Shown: positions 1-12,634, counted from the first letter of the stretch. The stretch: 64,000 nt of DNA from Thozetella sp. PMI_491 (GCA_021432635.1 MU270104.1:62001-126000), one strand, 5' to 3'. The notes: generated by a model from the letters alone, not told the origin. Numbers and translations: made by a program.

Positions 1-1286
1 ACAAGCCAGGGATCATCGGCGGGCAGACCAAAACGTCACCCCCAGCGAGTCGCGGTTGGGGAACCTCTGCGGCCCGTGACGCTGTGACGCTGTGACGCTT
101 CGTCGCTGGCCTCTGGCTGGCGGGGGCCAGTCTGGCAGAGAGAATAAGCAGGATCCTGAGAAGCCGGGGGTCAAGGAAGAATTTTTGCTGCATTATTACC
201 CGAGATCCCAGCAGCACCGGCACACACCACCCGTAGCCGCCCATCTGGCACCAGCATGGTTTGGCACAGGATGTCCATCCCCCTCTCCTTCTGCCTTATC
301 TATTGGAGAGGCCGCTTGGAGGCGCTCTTGGGCCGAGGGGATGGCGGTTCTACCGGGTCTGGTCCGGTCTGGGTCGGCTGACTCGGAAGCGCCTGCGACT
401 AACAGGTGCTAATACGTGTGACGTGCTACTGCAATCGTGTACACGAGGGAATGGAGAAACCTGCGAGCACAACGCATCACACTACTGCTGGATGTGTTTG
501 GATTGTGGATGTGGCAGCGTAGCAACGCCGCCCGCTGCATGCATGAGCGAGCTGAGTGCGGCAGAAATTACATAGTACATACCTAGGTTCAAGTTTGTCG
601 ACTGACAAAAATGCACTCTCTCGGCTTGGATCTCCCGGCTTGAATGTGGCCACCCGCGAGGCAAGAGCAGGCCTGGTCGGCTGGTCTGGCAGCCAGAAGC
701 GCTTGCTTGATTTGTCGGCCGCCACCCACCGCCAGTAACTTTCTCCGCCACCAACGCACCCCAGCGCGGGTATTACTCCGTACACCATAAATGACTCTAG
801 AGGACCCGGGTTATGGAAATGGCTCATGCTCATGCGAGAACCATCCCACCTTCTGGCGGGATCCGCCTTGGACACAGGGGGCTATGGAAGCCCGATTCGG
901 TCAAGGTTGTCAGACAGGATTTGTGCAATGACGGTTCTATCCTGGAGGAGGGTTATCAACAGCATTTTGTCATGGGGAAACGGCGGCAGTGGAATCTTAT
1001 TCGGGCCCTGTCTGCAGAGCACGATGCCTTAAGCGGATTTAGGCCAGGATGCAGAAAGCAGTATACTACGTCGGCTTGCATTGCAATTGCACCCCACTAA
1101 CGGTAGATGCTCACCGCCCACCGTGATAACGATAAAACTCAACTATGTCGGGCAGAACTTTTTTCTGCCGCTGCCCGTCGCCACAGCTGCATGCAAACCC
1201 GCCAATACGTCCTCCGCTTCACAAATCCAAACACTGCATCTTCTGCTTCTGCTTTTGCCGTCTACCCGGAACGCCAATTGGCAGCC
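1..1286. other. Intergenic region upstream of FYV7-like gene
   Basis: No gene recognised on either strand. The open frames are short, overlap on both strands and have no protein-like composition. A small tandem repeat of an 8-bp unit (GTGACGCT, three copies) lies at 76-99. The right part presumably holds the promoter and leader of the FYV7-like gene. Confidence 0.6.
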
Positions 1287-2049
1287 ATGTCGGCGAAGCG
1301 CTCCCGAGGAGAGACCGAAGAGGCCGTCGCCGCGGGGCGACCACAGTCCAAGAAGCCCCGGAAGGGCTTCAGGGTCGGCCCGGAGAACCTGCCCGACGGG
1401 CCATGGCGACGAAAGGGTGCGATTTTGTAACCCTGAAGCTCACCTCCAAGTGCACTCTTTTCTAACACGTAACGCAGTGGACAAGGTCAAGAAGAACCTC
1501 ATCGTTCAGGCCAAGGTGAAGAAGCATTACGCCAAGCTCAAGGCCAAGCATGAGCAACAAGAAGTTGCGAGGCGGGCGCCGGCCAGCGCTCCCCAAGCTG
1601 AGGAGGACACGGCCCAGGAGGAAGGTGCCGGCTCCGAAGAAGCCGATGCGCAGATCCACCCCGACCGCCAGGCCATGCTAGACGGCACGCCTCAGGATGC
1701 GGCGGCGGCACCACCTGAATCTGAAAGGGACGGACACAGCCGGGGCGAAGAAAGCAACAAGCCAGGCCGGCAACGGCCCCGCAAAGGCACGTCCTCGCGG
1801 CAGCAGCGGCCTGGCTATTTCGACAAGTCACTCGAACAAGCCGCACAGAAGAAGGCGGCGGCAGAGGCGCGTGAGCGCGAGTTCGCGGAGCGGCAGGCAG
1901 AGCGAGACCGTCGCCGGGCCGACCGTGACCGTTACCGCAAGGCGATGGCCAAGGCACGCGAGCCGGGTGCGGACGGGAAGCGCAGGCTGGGACGGGAGAG
2001 CCAGCTGCTGCTGGAGAGGGTGAAGAAGATGGTGGGGGACAAGAAGTAG
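1287..2049 (+). CDS. FYV7: rRNA-processing protein FYV7-like
   Basis: Two exons, 1287-1416 and 1478-2049, give 233 aa. The 61-nt intron has donor GTGCGA, a CTAAC branch site near 1462 and acceptor CAG. Only this donor keeps the frame. The protein is strongly basic. Near residues 22-45 it has a KPRKGFRVGPENLPDG motif followed by a lysine-rich VKKNLIVQAKVKKHYAKLKA stretch, the hallmark of the Fyv7 family. A charged helical region rich in E, R and A follows, and the C-terminal RRLGRESQLLLERVKKM segment resembles the end of yeast Fyv7. The family works in the nucleolus on 18S rRNA maturation in the small-subunit processome. It is longer than yeast Fyv7 (151 aa) because of a low-complexity middle. 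An in-frame ATG exists at 1107, but the extension has no family character, so 1287 is preferred. Confidence 0.82.
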
Positions 2050-2897
2050 GGAGCGGGTGTGGCCTTCAGGGAGGCGTATGAGAGCAAGCCTCCGCCGTAC
2101 CCCCACCCCTCCCCCCAAAAATGGATTTTGGTGTGCGTCCCCATCGACAAGAAGTTGTTGAGCAATATGATGATACCCCGGGTGTGAATTGCAAGTCACG
2201 GATTGCAGTTGCGGTCTTGATCTGTCAGTGGTTGTGTGTGTCATGTACGACAACTCGATATGAAACCATCGTTCCCATCCATGTAGGCGAGTCTGAGACT
2301 ATGAATGGGAGCTGTTTCACTCACAGCGCACAAGGCAAGCAAGACAGACAAACGCACGGGTTGACGAAAAAATTCTCTCAATTCTTGGGGGTCTCATCTC
2401 GTCACAGGTCGCACTCGAAGAGCAACGTTCCATGCCCGCAAGCTAGTAAATAAATAAAAAAGGCAAGGACTCCCTCCCCTGGCCGTCCGAATTCCGATCA
2501 AATCGATCTGCGCTTTCCGAACCTGTACCGTCGTTCATAAGGGGTTTCAGTTTACCGAGCAAGACGAAAAATAAATGGTGGTGGCCGATGTGAGGACAGC
2601 GTAAAAAAAAGAAAGTCGGACAAACAATGAAGCAGAAGCGCCGGGGTGGCTCAAGTTGGTTCACAACTCTCCACGATCCAACCCTTCTTGCTCCTCATTT
2701 GCTCCTTCCGACCCCAACGAAATAACACAGAAGCACAGCCTCGGAAAACGCCGTGACCCTGTCATCGCCTTGCTTAAGTGGCATAGGTGTGGTGGCTATA
2801 TACAAATCGCAGACGCAGCTCTGAGCTGGTCGAAACTGGACCGCGGTGCTGCCGTAGGGAGAAATCCCTCGGACACCTTGGGCCATGCAGTGTTGTT
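2050..2897. other. Convergent intergenic region, FYV7-like / LIM-RhoGAP
   Basis: Holds the 3' flanks of two genes transcribed towards each other. A/T-rich patches such as the AAATAAATAAAAAA run near 2446-2460 could serve as polyadenylation signals. No gene seen. Confidence 0.6.
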
Positions 2898-5800
2898 TTA
2901 GGCCTCGCTGAAGATAACGTCGCTATTCTCGATGATGAACTGCACCGCAAGGTTCTTCGCGTGCATGTCAGTCATCTCCTTTTCGAGGCTGTGGTCTCGC
3001 ATGATGGTAGGAGCAAACACGACGGCCAAGTTCTTCGGTGACATCTAGATAGAAATTAGTACCACAACCTCGCTAGAGATAGCAAGTGGCAGCTTACCAA
3101 GTTCTCCCGCTCTCGGCCCGCCACACGGGCAAGATGGAACATGAGGAACTCGAGGCAGTCACGGTGCTTCTGGGGCAGCATGTTGACCGTCTTGGTCAGG
3201 TGAGAGCAGCGCTCCGTCTCATTTTGGATTCCTGCACATCCATCGTTAGTACACGAATAGCAAAGACGGGACCCAAATGCGGGATGCGTACCGTTGGATT
3301 CCAGAATGTGCTCATAGACCTCGAAAGTGAGCAGGGGGACGGGGAGCCGTCGGAAGTACTGCTTCAGCACGCTCGTGACTGCCGTAATGTCCAGGCCGGG
3401 ATCTGAGATGTCGTAATCCTCATTCTTGTCGAATCCTTCCTGAATCATTTTGACCTGGGAGTTGCCGCCCGTCTTCCGGTAGATGCCCTCAATGTCCATG
3501 CCACGCAGCTCCACTTCTTCAATGCAGCGCGTAACGACGCTGGGGATCTGCCGGCGCTCGTAGTCAGCCCTCTCCACAAGATCCGAGCCGAAGAGCGTCG
3601 AAGGGGGCTCAGCGAGGGCTGTTGTGCTGCTGGGCGCGCCCAGATTTCCAGTCGTCATTGACTTTTGCATTGCGGGTTTCTTGCCGAAGAAGCCAAAACC
3701 TTGCCGGGCGTTCTCGTTGGCGATGCGGCTCTGCGGGCCGTTGAGAGGAGGTGCAACGGTGGATGGAGACTCGACTTGTGCGACTGTCATGTTGTAGGGT
3801 AGCCCAATGCTGTCACCAGTAAGCGGCTGCATTGGCGGACGGCCTTGGTCTTGCTGCTGGAAGGCACCTGCGGCTCGGTTGATGCCCTTGGAAATATTTT
3901 GCGCCACCTTGCTGCTGCCCTTCTTCCAGTTGAACTTTTTCACCTGGCCCTTACGGATGTTGACTACAGTGGGTCCTTCGAGGATTGGTTCGTCCACATC
4001 TGTGCCGGGGCCAGTTCCAAGGAGCGTGGAGGCGGTTTGGAGGCTGGCCGAGTCCAAGTTGACGGATGCACTAGATACGCCCTTGTTGTGGCTGTAAATG
4101 CCGAGGCCGTTTGGCGACTTCAGATCTGCTGCCCCAATCTGCGACTTGAACCGCTCCTGAATCTGGTGGGTCAGGTCGTTGTTCATGTCGGCCAGCTGTG
4201 CATTCTTGGAGGACAGCTGCTCAAACTCGAGAAGGGCGCGGTCTCGGTCCGCAATGGCCTGGCTCTTCTCCTCGAGCAAGTCATCCCGCTCTGTGTGCAG
4301 CTGTTCGATTGAAGCCGTCATGACCGCCTTGACCTTCTCCAGCTTCTGCACGAACTCCTTGATAGCTGATTCCTCCAGCTCTCGTGGATCGAGCGGCTCG
4401 TTCGTCTTCTTCGCCCGCTCGACATAGCCCGCGAGGACCTCCAGCTGCCGGATCATGATCTCGGCCTGCGTGTCTAGAACCGAGACCGTCTTACGCTTTT
4501 CGATGAGCCTCTTGTTGAGGTTCTTCAGGTCCTTCTCCGTGTTGAACTGCCGCTCCAGCTCTGCTACCCGTTGCTTCGAACTTCGCAACTGCTGCTTGAG
4601 AATGGCAGGGTCGTCCTGCAGGGTACCTGGGCTGGCAACCTCATGACCACGCCCGCCGGTTCCATCATCCAGAATAGGCGTCTTCGGCCAGCGAGGCGAG
4701 GCCGTCCCCCTTGTCGTCTCACTGACGCTCCTGCTGTGGGCGACTCTGCCATGGGTCGCACCAGCTTCCACGCTGTTGTTTCGTCCATGTCGTACGGCGC
4801 TCGACACCCGTCGCATAATGGACGAGGACCCTTCGTCGGTCCCCAGGATCCTGGCCATATCCTCATCCATGCTGAAGTCCCCACCAGAGCTCCATCGGGG
4901 AAGCTTGGGCGATGCCTTTGGAGAAGAGTTCTCGTTGAGCGAGCTCATCGAGTCCTTGGGGGTATGGGCTGGCGGGGGTGGCGCCGCCCTCGGTTGCATG
5001 TATGTGTCACTCATTTTTGTCTCAACTCCCGGCCGCCCTGGCGGTACCAGTTCGTCTGGAGTGGGGGGCTTCGCGGGTACTGGGATCGAGGCAGACTTGC
5101 CGTTGACTAGAGGCAGGCTGAGGTTAGACGGATCTCCCCGGGACGAGAAGGGGTTTGCAGACTGACCATTTCTTGACGCGGAAGTTGGGAGCTCCTTGCG
5201 AGTAATCTTGGAAGGCATGTCGGAGCGACCTGAGTTGGGTGAGTCTACAGATGGGCGAGAATCTTGTGACGACCGCGGGGTGCCGACTTTTTCGGGCGGG
5301 CTGAGCATGGGAGGCGACTCGGACATGGCATCTTTGTTTCGTTGCTGAAGCCCGTTCGCCTTGATGCCGTTCTCGAGGCTAATGCCCGACTGGGAGTCGC
5401 TCCTCCCACTCAACGCCTTTTTGCTCTTGGGTGCATCCTGGAGCTTGAACTCGTCAATCTTGCCATTAGAGATCTTTCTCTCATCCACCATAGCCGAGGG
5501 CTGCCCGCTTCGGTTCCTCTTGGAAAGCTTGCGTGTCGGGCGCTCATGGGACTCGTACTCCGATGAGGGCTGCCGGCCCTTCTCCTGGAAGGCGATATGG
5601 GGCGTGGACGCCTGGGAGTCGGTCCTCTTCTCCGTGGAGGACTTGGGGCCACCGAAATAGTCCTTGTCCTTTGGTTTGCTTGCCTCGGTGAACGCATCAG
5701 AGGTCGATCGAGGAGTCACGGACGGCGCTGGGCTCGGGTCGAGGGCCACCGGGATGAAGAAACCATCCGAGTCTCCCCCAAGGTTCAGCTCCCCTGATAG

Positions 5801-6761
5801 GATGGAAGAATTTCGATTGTTGCGGTAGCCAGAGCCTGGGGGCACCAATCCCTCTTTCCCAGAGTCGGGTGCCCGTTCCGGAGACCGGGCAGGCCTGGAG
5901 CTGCTTCGAGAATCCGTCTCGTTTCGCTGGTACGAGGGCCGAGGCCGCGGGGAAAGCTCAGTCGGGGTATCCGACTCGGGTGCTACGCGCTCGTTCGAGA
6001 AGGCATTCGGGGGGATGGCATTTGGCGGGAGAGCCGGTAGTGATTTGTCTGTGATCATCGGGGAGTTTTCCTTGTCCCGGGTCTTAGCCTGGGCGGCTGC
6101 TTTGGATTTCTTCCGTCGTCTCGCCATGAGGGATTCGTGGCAGCTCATGCAGAAGATACCCTGTGACGTCCTCGCATAACGGAGATTCTCGATCTTCCTC
6201 TTGCAGTTCCGACATCGAAAGCATGTTGCACAGAAGGCCTGGTCACCGGTCAAGATGGCCAGATCCTCAATCTTGTTACCGCAGGCACTGCAACTATAGG
6301 TACAGTTGTTGCAAATCAAGGAGCCGTCGCCTAGCAGCAAAAGGTTGGCGTCGGAGTCGAGGAGGGTGTTGCACGTGTTGCACCGGAAGCAATCGAGATG
6401 CCATCGGTTTCCAGCTACGGACTTGTTAGCATTGGATTGACCACAGTATACGCCATCAAGTTTGGCTTCTAGGGTCGATCGTGGGAGAGGGCTGGTGGGA
6501 CGACGGCGGGCGGCGCCCATCATCAAGATCACGGTTTGCACGACAGGCGTCGGTAGAGGACGGGGGGGTTGAGTGCTACAACGTACCCAACTCGAACGCT
6601 TTGCCTTCCTCCAAGATCTAGGGTAAAGGCGATGTGTCAGTATGTCATGGCCCGATGGAAGCAGTTGGGCAGTGCGCGAGCGTTACCTCTCCGCATCCCT
6701 TGCAGGGGAACACATCCTCCGAGTCCATGGGACTATCCAGATAGTCGTCCATGGTGGTCAT
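2898..6761 (-). CDS. LIM-domain Rho GTPase-activating protein, RGA1/RGA2 type
   Basis: Five exons on the minus strand: 6761-6687, 6617-6587, 6414-3292, 3231-3098 and 3044-2898. They encode 1169 aa with phases consistent throughout. LIM1 begins at C20 (CKGCGE) and is assembled from exons 1-3, with HLDCFRCNTC at 41-50. LIM2 runs about 77-127; its usual histidine position carries Cys97. A Ser/Pro-rich disordered region follows, then a coiled coil at about 640-790. The C-terminal RhoGAP domain has the arginine-finger motif GIYRKTGG with Arg1015. Two N-terminal LIMs plus a C-terminal GAP matches yeast Rga1/Rga2, which act on Cdc42 in polarity. Fungal Lrg1-type GAPs are the nearest alternative but usually carry three LIMs. 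The fourth intron (60 nt) is a multiple of three and has no stop. An unusually long upstream region lies 5' of the gene. Confidence 0.93.
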
Positions 6762-7813
6762 AGTTGGCGGTGATGGCTCGAATCGAAGCGTCGCCTAAGA
6801 GAGCAACGGTCAAGGAGGGACCGGAAACGTCATGAATGACGGGAGGCTTGTGTGTCGTGGTGATGCGGACAGTATCACCTCGAAAGGAGGGGGGCTCGAG
6901 CTCGGAGCAGTTGGGATTGGCGATGCGAGGTGGGCAGACCGGCCGACGATTGAAGCGTCGAACCGCAGAATCTCGAGCGCAGTCAGAGAGTTGAATGGGA
7001 ATGGCCAGCCGGTGTTGCTTAGATGCCGATGGCGAAGGGGAGGAGAGAGAGGGACGCCGTGAATGGGCCGTTGCTGGAATTGGAGCGCAGAATGCGGGCC
7101 AGCGCAGCAAACACGAGGTCCCGGATGAAAGAGGGAGGGCCGCGATGGCAGGCGACGAGACTCGAGTGCCCTGGTTAGAAATCGGCCTTGGGCCACGATG
7201 GCTAATTGCTGACGAGGTGAAGAAACCCCCGGGGGCGCCTCTTCCAAGCCAAATAAGCAAAAACGCGGGTCAACGAGGGAGTAGGTACTGGCGCGTGGAT
7301 ATGTTCCAAGGAGGCAGGCCGAAATAGAAGGGGAAAAAAAAGGTCCAAAAAAAAGAAGAGACGAGATGCAACGCACGTACGTACGAAAGGATGCACGTTC
7401 AAGACCGTCTGTCCGCACTGCGACCACTCACTTTTGGCCAAGTCTGTACCTTAGCTTTCGCAAGAGAAGAGGGGAGGCCCAAGGCTAGCGCAGAGAGGCG
7501 CACCGTCCGTTTCGTGCATTTAGGGCGCCCACTCCCCCCTCCCCCGGCAGGGGCGTACAGGGATAGCGGAGTAACTTTACGCTATTGTAGCATTGGTGCC
7601 ATGTTGGAGCTCCGTCCAAAACGCCCTGCCTAGAACTGAGCCGTCTGATTTCGCCAGCCAAGTGAAGCGAAATTCGAGGCGACTTTCATCTCCATATACG
7701 GGGCCGTACCAGATGAGCGAGTATCGTGGCGACGGAACCCGGCTGACGGCCGCCCCAACGCCAACGCTGGTACCACACAGAGATACCATGGCACCTATTA
7801 CCAATGAGCATGT

Positions 7814-7815
<2 letters not shown>

Positions 7816-7856
<41 letters not shown>
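7816..7856. repeat. (GT)n microsatellite, about 20 units
   Basis: An uninterrupted GT dinucleotide run of 41 nt is read directly from the sequence. It lies about 1.1 kb upstream of the LIM-RhoGAP start codon. Length is expected to vary between strains. Confidence 0.95.
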
Positions 7857-7857
<1 letters not shown>

Positions 7858-10096
7858 CTGTATGCTTGTGTGCGTGTGCCATAAAAATAGGTTCGTATAT
7901 CAACAAGAAAGCAAGCCGCCGGCCGGCCGCCCTTCAATCTGCTGACCCCCTACCACTTGCCCTCGACGCACCCCCTTCCCTTCGTCGGGAACTCCCTCCG
8001 GGAGCCAAAATGGCCCTCGCCATGGGCGGCGGCCTTGCAGACAAAGATGGCACCGTATAGTAACTTTCCTCAGCAAAACACGTCCTCGAGCAGGAATCCG
8101 GCCGGCTGCCCTTTGTCCCCATCTCGGGCGAGCAAGTCGAGCTACAAGTCACAATGCAGGTCAGATGCTGCACCTTACTGGCCGCCGGCTTTGATGACAG
8201 CCTCGAGGGCCCCCAGGCACCGCTCGCTATAGCGTGCCGAAATGTCCGGCTCCGGCATAGCAGGACAGCGCGGCGTGCGCTGCAGGCGGGGCCCGCCAAG
8301 CGCGAGCGCACCAGCTGCTCTCTACCCACCACTTACGCCTCTGGCGACTGGTCGCAGCGAATCGATGGCCTCTTGTCGCCGTGAGCTGAGAGAGGGGGTG
8401 GTCCGCATGCGTGCAGGATGGAGGAGCGCCTGGCGCATCCCAATGCACCGAAAGGGGAGGCGAGTGAAGTCATCCAGTCTCCGCCCTTCGATCCAGCCCC
8501 AAGTAGGGCTAGACTGCCACTGTGTTGACAAGTCACCTCTTCCGCCATCGCGCCGAACCAGGGGGGTCGTTCGGCTCTCGAGGCAAAGCCCTGAACGGCC
8601 CGCCACTCGGTATTTGCATCCCGGAGGAGCGCGATGCAGCCGCGCTCTTTTGATACGGCCAAGTACCAAGTCATCAGGTTTACACAGCCTTCAGTGGATC
8701 GCCGTCGGGAGCATGACGACTGGCGCCGCACATCGCCGAGGGGATCCGGGTTTGCAGTTGCTCCTGGTTCCGTCACTTTGTCCTCCCCCCTCCTCCCCCT
8801 TTCGTGAGGCACGGCTGCAGGGGCGGCGAATGCAGAGATGCATAGTCAGTGCTGTTGGTGACCGCGCAGCTGACGTCCCTCCACTCGTTCTCCCGCGCAC
8901 CACACCGACAAACCATTTTCGGGAGCATGATGGTGTGAGACCAGCTGCGCATATGAGGCTCGGCGGCGCCAAAGGCAAGGTTTGTCAGGCACGGAGCCTC
9001 GCCTGTCAGCCACTGGTTCACCGTGTAGCATGTTTCTTTCGAAGCTTTTGAAAGGCGTTCACTTCGCAGGTGTTTTCCGTCGCGACCCGCGACCACCCAA
9101 AACTGAACCATGCATCATATGGTGAGGGCTACGGCAGGTGCCTCCGGGACCCGGCAGCCACGCAGTGCTTGCTTTTCCTCGGGTGATCGACGCGGAGCAG
9201 CCCTGAAGACGTCGTCTCATGCTCGTACAGGCGTAGGCCCTGAAATCCAATTCCAACTAGTAGTATACGGCAACCACCCCGGGGTAGAAATTGGTTGAAA
9301 CGGTGGAGCTCCAGCGTGCCAACTTTCTTCCTGAACATGGCCAGCTGTCTCTCCGTTCCGCAATGTGTAGGACAGAGGGACAAGGGGGGGAAATAACACA
9401 GCTCTGCCAGCTTCCAAAAAGAGATGATAGGCTCAGCGAAAGCGGGTATTGTACAACTGTACATCTTCATGGGCAACGTGTAGCTACGCAGCCACATGTT
9501 TCACTTAGAGAGGAACCGCCACTGAAACAAGATCCCAAGAGAGGAGGGAAGGGGGGCTGCTATAGCCCATTAGCCTGAAAGCTAGTTGTCCATTGTTCAC
9601 CCTTGACGGCGATCCTCCGTTCCCGAGAACGACGAGGGCCAGCGACAGGCTGCTCGCAACCCGGGACTTGCGTCCCCTTAATTAGACGTGGGCAGGACCA
9701 CGTAGCGTACAATTTGGACCACCGTCACACACAAGATGACCTGCCCTCTCTGCTGAGTACGGGCAGAGCTGCGAGGATGCAGCACCACTTTGGCTATAAT
9801 GCAGGCCAATGCAGAAGTACCCGGGCCTGTATTCTTAGAACAGCGCAAAAGGAAAGTCGCAACGGCAGGCCTGAGAAATGCCGGCCGCACTGAGTTGCTC
9901 CGCCGTTCCAGGGGAGGCCTAGCGATTTCGCAATCGCTCCGGAGATCGTTGCTCTTTCCTACCTGGCCGCGATCCGTCACGACTGAGAAGTGGAATCGCG
10001 CTCGTTTCAGATGATTCCACCTGGAGGGGCATGGATCAAGGATCGAGATAACCGGTCACCTCACAAAGCCAGCCTGCACCAGCCAACCTTGTGCCT

Positions 10097-10112
10097 CCCC
10101 CCCCCCCCCCCC
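10097..10112. repeat. Poly-C run of 16
   Basis: Sixteen consecutive C residues in the gene-poor region. Its exact length may be uncertain because such runs are prone to sequencing error. Confidence 0.9.
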
Positions 10113-12154
10113 AGTCGGACCCTGCTTTAGGGGTATCTGGTCAGGAATGCGGGCCAGCCAGGCACGAACAGGGCCAGGAATTTGGCCGTGCTATTTCAGT
10201 ATTTTTGTGCTCTTTCTCCGCTGCTGCCTCTGGCCTATTTCTCCGGCCGCTGTTTGCAGCCAGGCGCAGGAGCCTACGCGGCCGGCTCCAGGCAAGTGCC
10301 AACGCCTTTGCGGCGCCGCCTCGTCCTCAATGCAGGCCAAAGCCCAAGGCCGCTCGCCTCTCTCCACTCTGCCCCTGAGCGAGGCGCGGCCTAGATGTGT
10401 CAAAAGGCGGGATGCTCCAGCCTCGTGGATGTGCAATTTCCACATACGCCGAAGCAAAGGGTTGTTGACGGCGCGCACCCGCGATGCCTGCTCTTGTGTA
10501 CGTGTCCCCGTAGAGGGTAGTAATATCGGCGAGCCCCCCTAGGGCCAACAGCTGTTCTATTTGATCCTTTGAGTTGGACCCTGCCATTCCGTTCCGGCCC
10601 CCTGGCCCGACGTGCGTGGTACGCCAGTTCAACCTGGAAGAACCCTAGCTTCTGTGGTTCCTGAATCCCCTCGCGAATTTCGGCTCTGCCGCCCAGCTCG
10701 AGTGTGCCTACTATTTTCTACTAGAGTGGCCCCAGCCTGCGCAGTAATACTACTACTAGTAGCAGCCCTCCCCCGTCCTCCGGTACCTGCGAGACCGAGG
10801 CTCCACAGCCGCACGCATTGACTTGGAGCTTGGAAGTGGGACCACGATCCGATGTTGCCAATGTCTGTTCGCAGAACCCGCCGCGATTATCCTGTCGTGC
10901 CTGCGTGCCAGAAGCCCAGCGATCATGTCGGGGGGGGCTCGACCCAATGGCACCCTGCAGCTCACAGACGGCAGCAACATCCCGAGGGATTGATCGCCAC
11001 TGCGCTGCAAGTGTGAGTGCAGGCGTCCTTCGGGTTCGACCTTGGGCGACCAACCTCCCTGGACGGCTCAGGGCATTTTGGCATGCGCAATCTTCCACCT
11101 CGGCCAAGCACATGCAGTGATGGAAGTGCCAAGCCCCCAGCAAATATCACAGCGTAGTATCCTCTGATCGACGATCTCCAGGGTCTCCCCCCCGGCGCCA
11201 TTTGCGCATCCCCCAGCTCCGTAAGATGCGCTAGACGCTTCTGGCGCCAGAGGGAATGGGAGGGGGGGACTAGGCAACATTTGTGAGAGAGCCCCTGTGC
11301 CGGACTTGCACAACGTCCGTCGTTCACCAGCTTTCCCTAGCCCCTTCTTCCTCTATCCCCCTGACGGAAGCCAGGAGGAAAGCAAGGAAGCGCACGACAG
11401 CCCTGTTGATGCGCGAGCGTCGATCACACGACATTGGACGACATCTGCCATGTTTCTCGCCCCGTCGTTCCTGCGCTGGCCAGTCGGCTGTTTGGGGCCC
11501 ACGATAGAAACATCGCTGGGTAAGATTCATGCGTCGCCCCGGACAGGCGAGGGTCGGTCGCCCAGGGCCATCCCGACCCGACCCACGCGGAGAACTGAAC
11601 GCATCTGCCATGGGCCGGACTAAGCGGAAAAAATATGGACGTGGCGAGCGAGTCAGCATGACACCGCGCCTGAGGGCGGCATCCACGGTGAGCCTAACAA
11701 GCTTTATAGCGACGTAACTCGTCCCAGTTCTGCGGCCTCACAAGAGGTCAGCGGGTCAAGGCGCAGCAAAAATCTCCGGCTGGGACTGCCTAACTAGACT
11801 CCCAAGTTTGCCACCCTGATGGTTGCGGGACCACGAGAACGGAAGGCTGCTAAGACCACCATTAAGGTGGACTGGCCGCGCGCGGCCGACCCGGTAGACA
11901 CGGGTATCCGTGTTACTTGACAACGGGTTTCGCGCCAGGTGCCGGCCGCCTACCTCCTGCTGACCTTTGTCTTCCGGAGCAGAGGCCAATATGAAGGGTG
12001 GCCAAAGGCGTCAGCGCAGGAAACCGGAAGAGGGCGGCGCCCTTCCGCGACTGCACCGCAAATGGCACTGGGGTGGCTCGATATGAGCTGGTGGGCGGAT
12101 CCCAAGTCGTCTGCTGGGGACCCGTCCACGTACTGTGTAAACCTATCTACGTGC

Positions 12155-12178
12155 GTCACACGGGTCACACGGGTCACA
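12155..12178. repeat. Short tandem repeat, 9-bp unit
   Basis: The unit GTCACACGG is repeated 2.7 times just downstream of the STU1 stop codon (STU1 is read leftward). It lies in the presumed 3' flank and has no evident function. Confidence 0.7.
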
Positions 12179-12634
12179 CAGTTCAGGAGCAAGTTCACAC
12201 CCGAAATTAGCGAAAAAATGCGGCTGTATTGATACCCCAAATGCCCCCAGGGCGGGCCGGGCTAAACGTACATAGAGGCAGAAATATACAGTTGGCGCTT
12301 ATGTAGAGCCTCATTATAACAGTAATACGCTTCATTAGGTATCATAACAAAGCCGGTGGCCTGGGTAATCAAAACGCCTCCTTCCCTATATGATCAGCCA
12401 GGACCGCCCCCTTCCCTTTCCCCTTCATCCCTCCAATGCGCCGTCCTGGGCTATATTGCCCCCTGCCGCTCTCCCCGGCGCCAAACAAAGTGGAAGGACA
12501 GTTTGTACAATCCCAGCCGTGCTCCGTTTCACAGCCCGAACGAAAACAGGTGGGTGGGTGTTACCTAGACCCGTTTCGTACCGCTCGCTCCGTTTTCTCT
12601 AGGGCCCTGACGCCCACGACTGTCCTTCTCTATC

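Larger units (their letters stand above)
6762..12634. other. 5.9-kb gene-poor region upstream of the LIM-RhoGAP gene
   Basis: No gene could be supported. Many frames of 60-269 codons are open, but they overlap on both strands, are rich in Arg, Ser and Pro, and show no domains, no codon pattern like the real genes and no convincing splice structure. The part near 6762-7900 probably contains the promoter and leader of the RhoGAP gene, which is read leftward. The rest is downstream of STU1. Simple repeats at 7816-7856 and 10097-10112 are listed separately. Confidence 0.55.

Noticed and set aside
1107-1286. N-terminal extension of the FYV7-like protein from an upstream in-frame ATG
   Set aside because: The 60 extra residues have no resemblance to the family. 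The downstream ATG at 1287 directly precedes the basic conserved part.
8242-9051. 269-codon plus-strand frame in the gene-poor region
   Set aside because: Composition is Arg/Ser/Pro/Ala noise typical of GC-rich non-coding DNA. Several other frames are open over the same bases on the opposite strand, and no motif or promoter supports it.
11020-11060. Possible tRNA B-box (GGGTTCGACC near 11034)
   Set aside because: The flanking bases do not form a T-stem, and no acceptor stem or anticodon arm can be built. Other GTTCRA-like matches in the window failed the same test.
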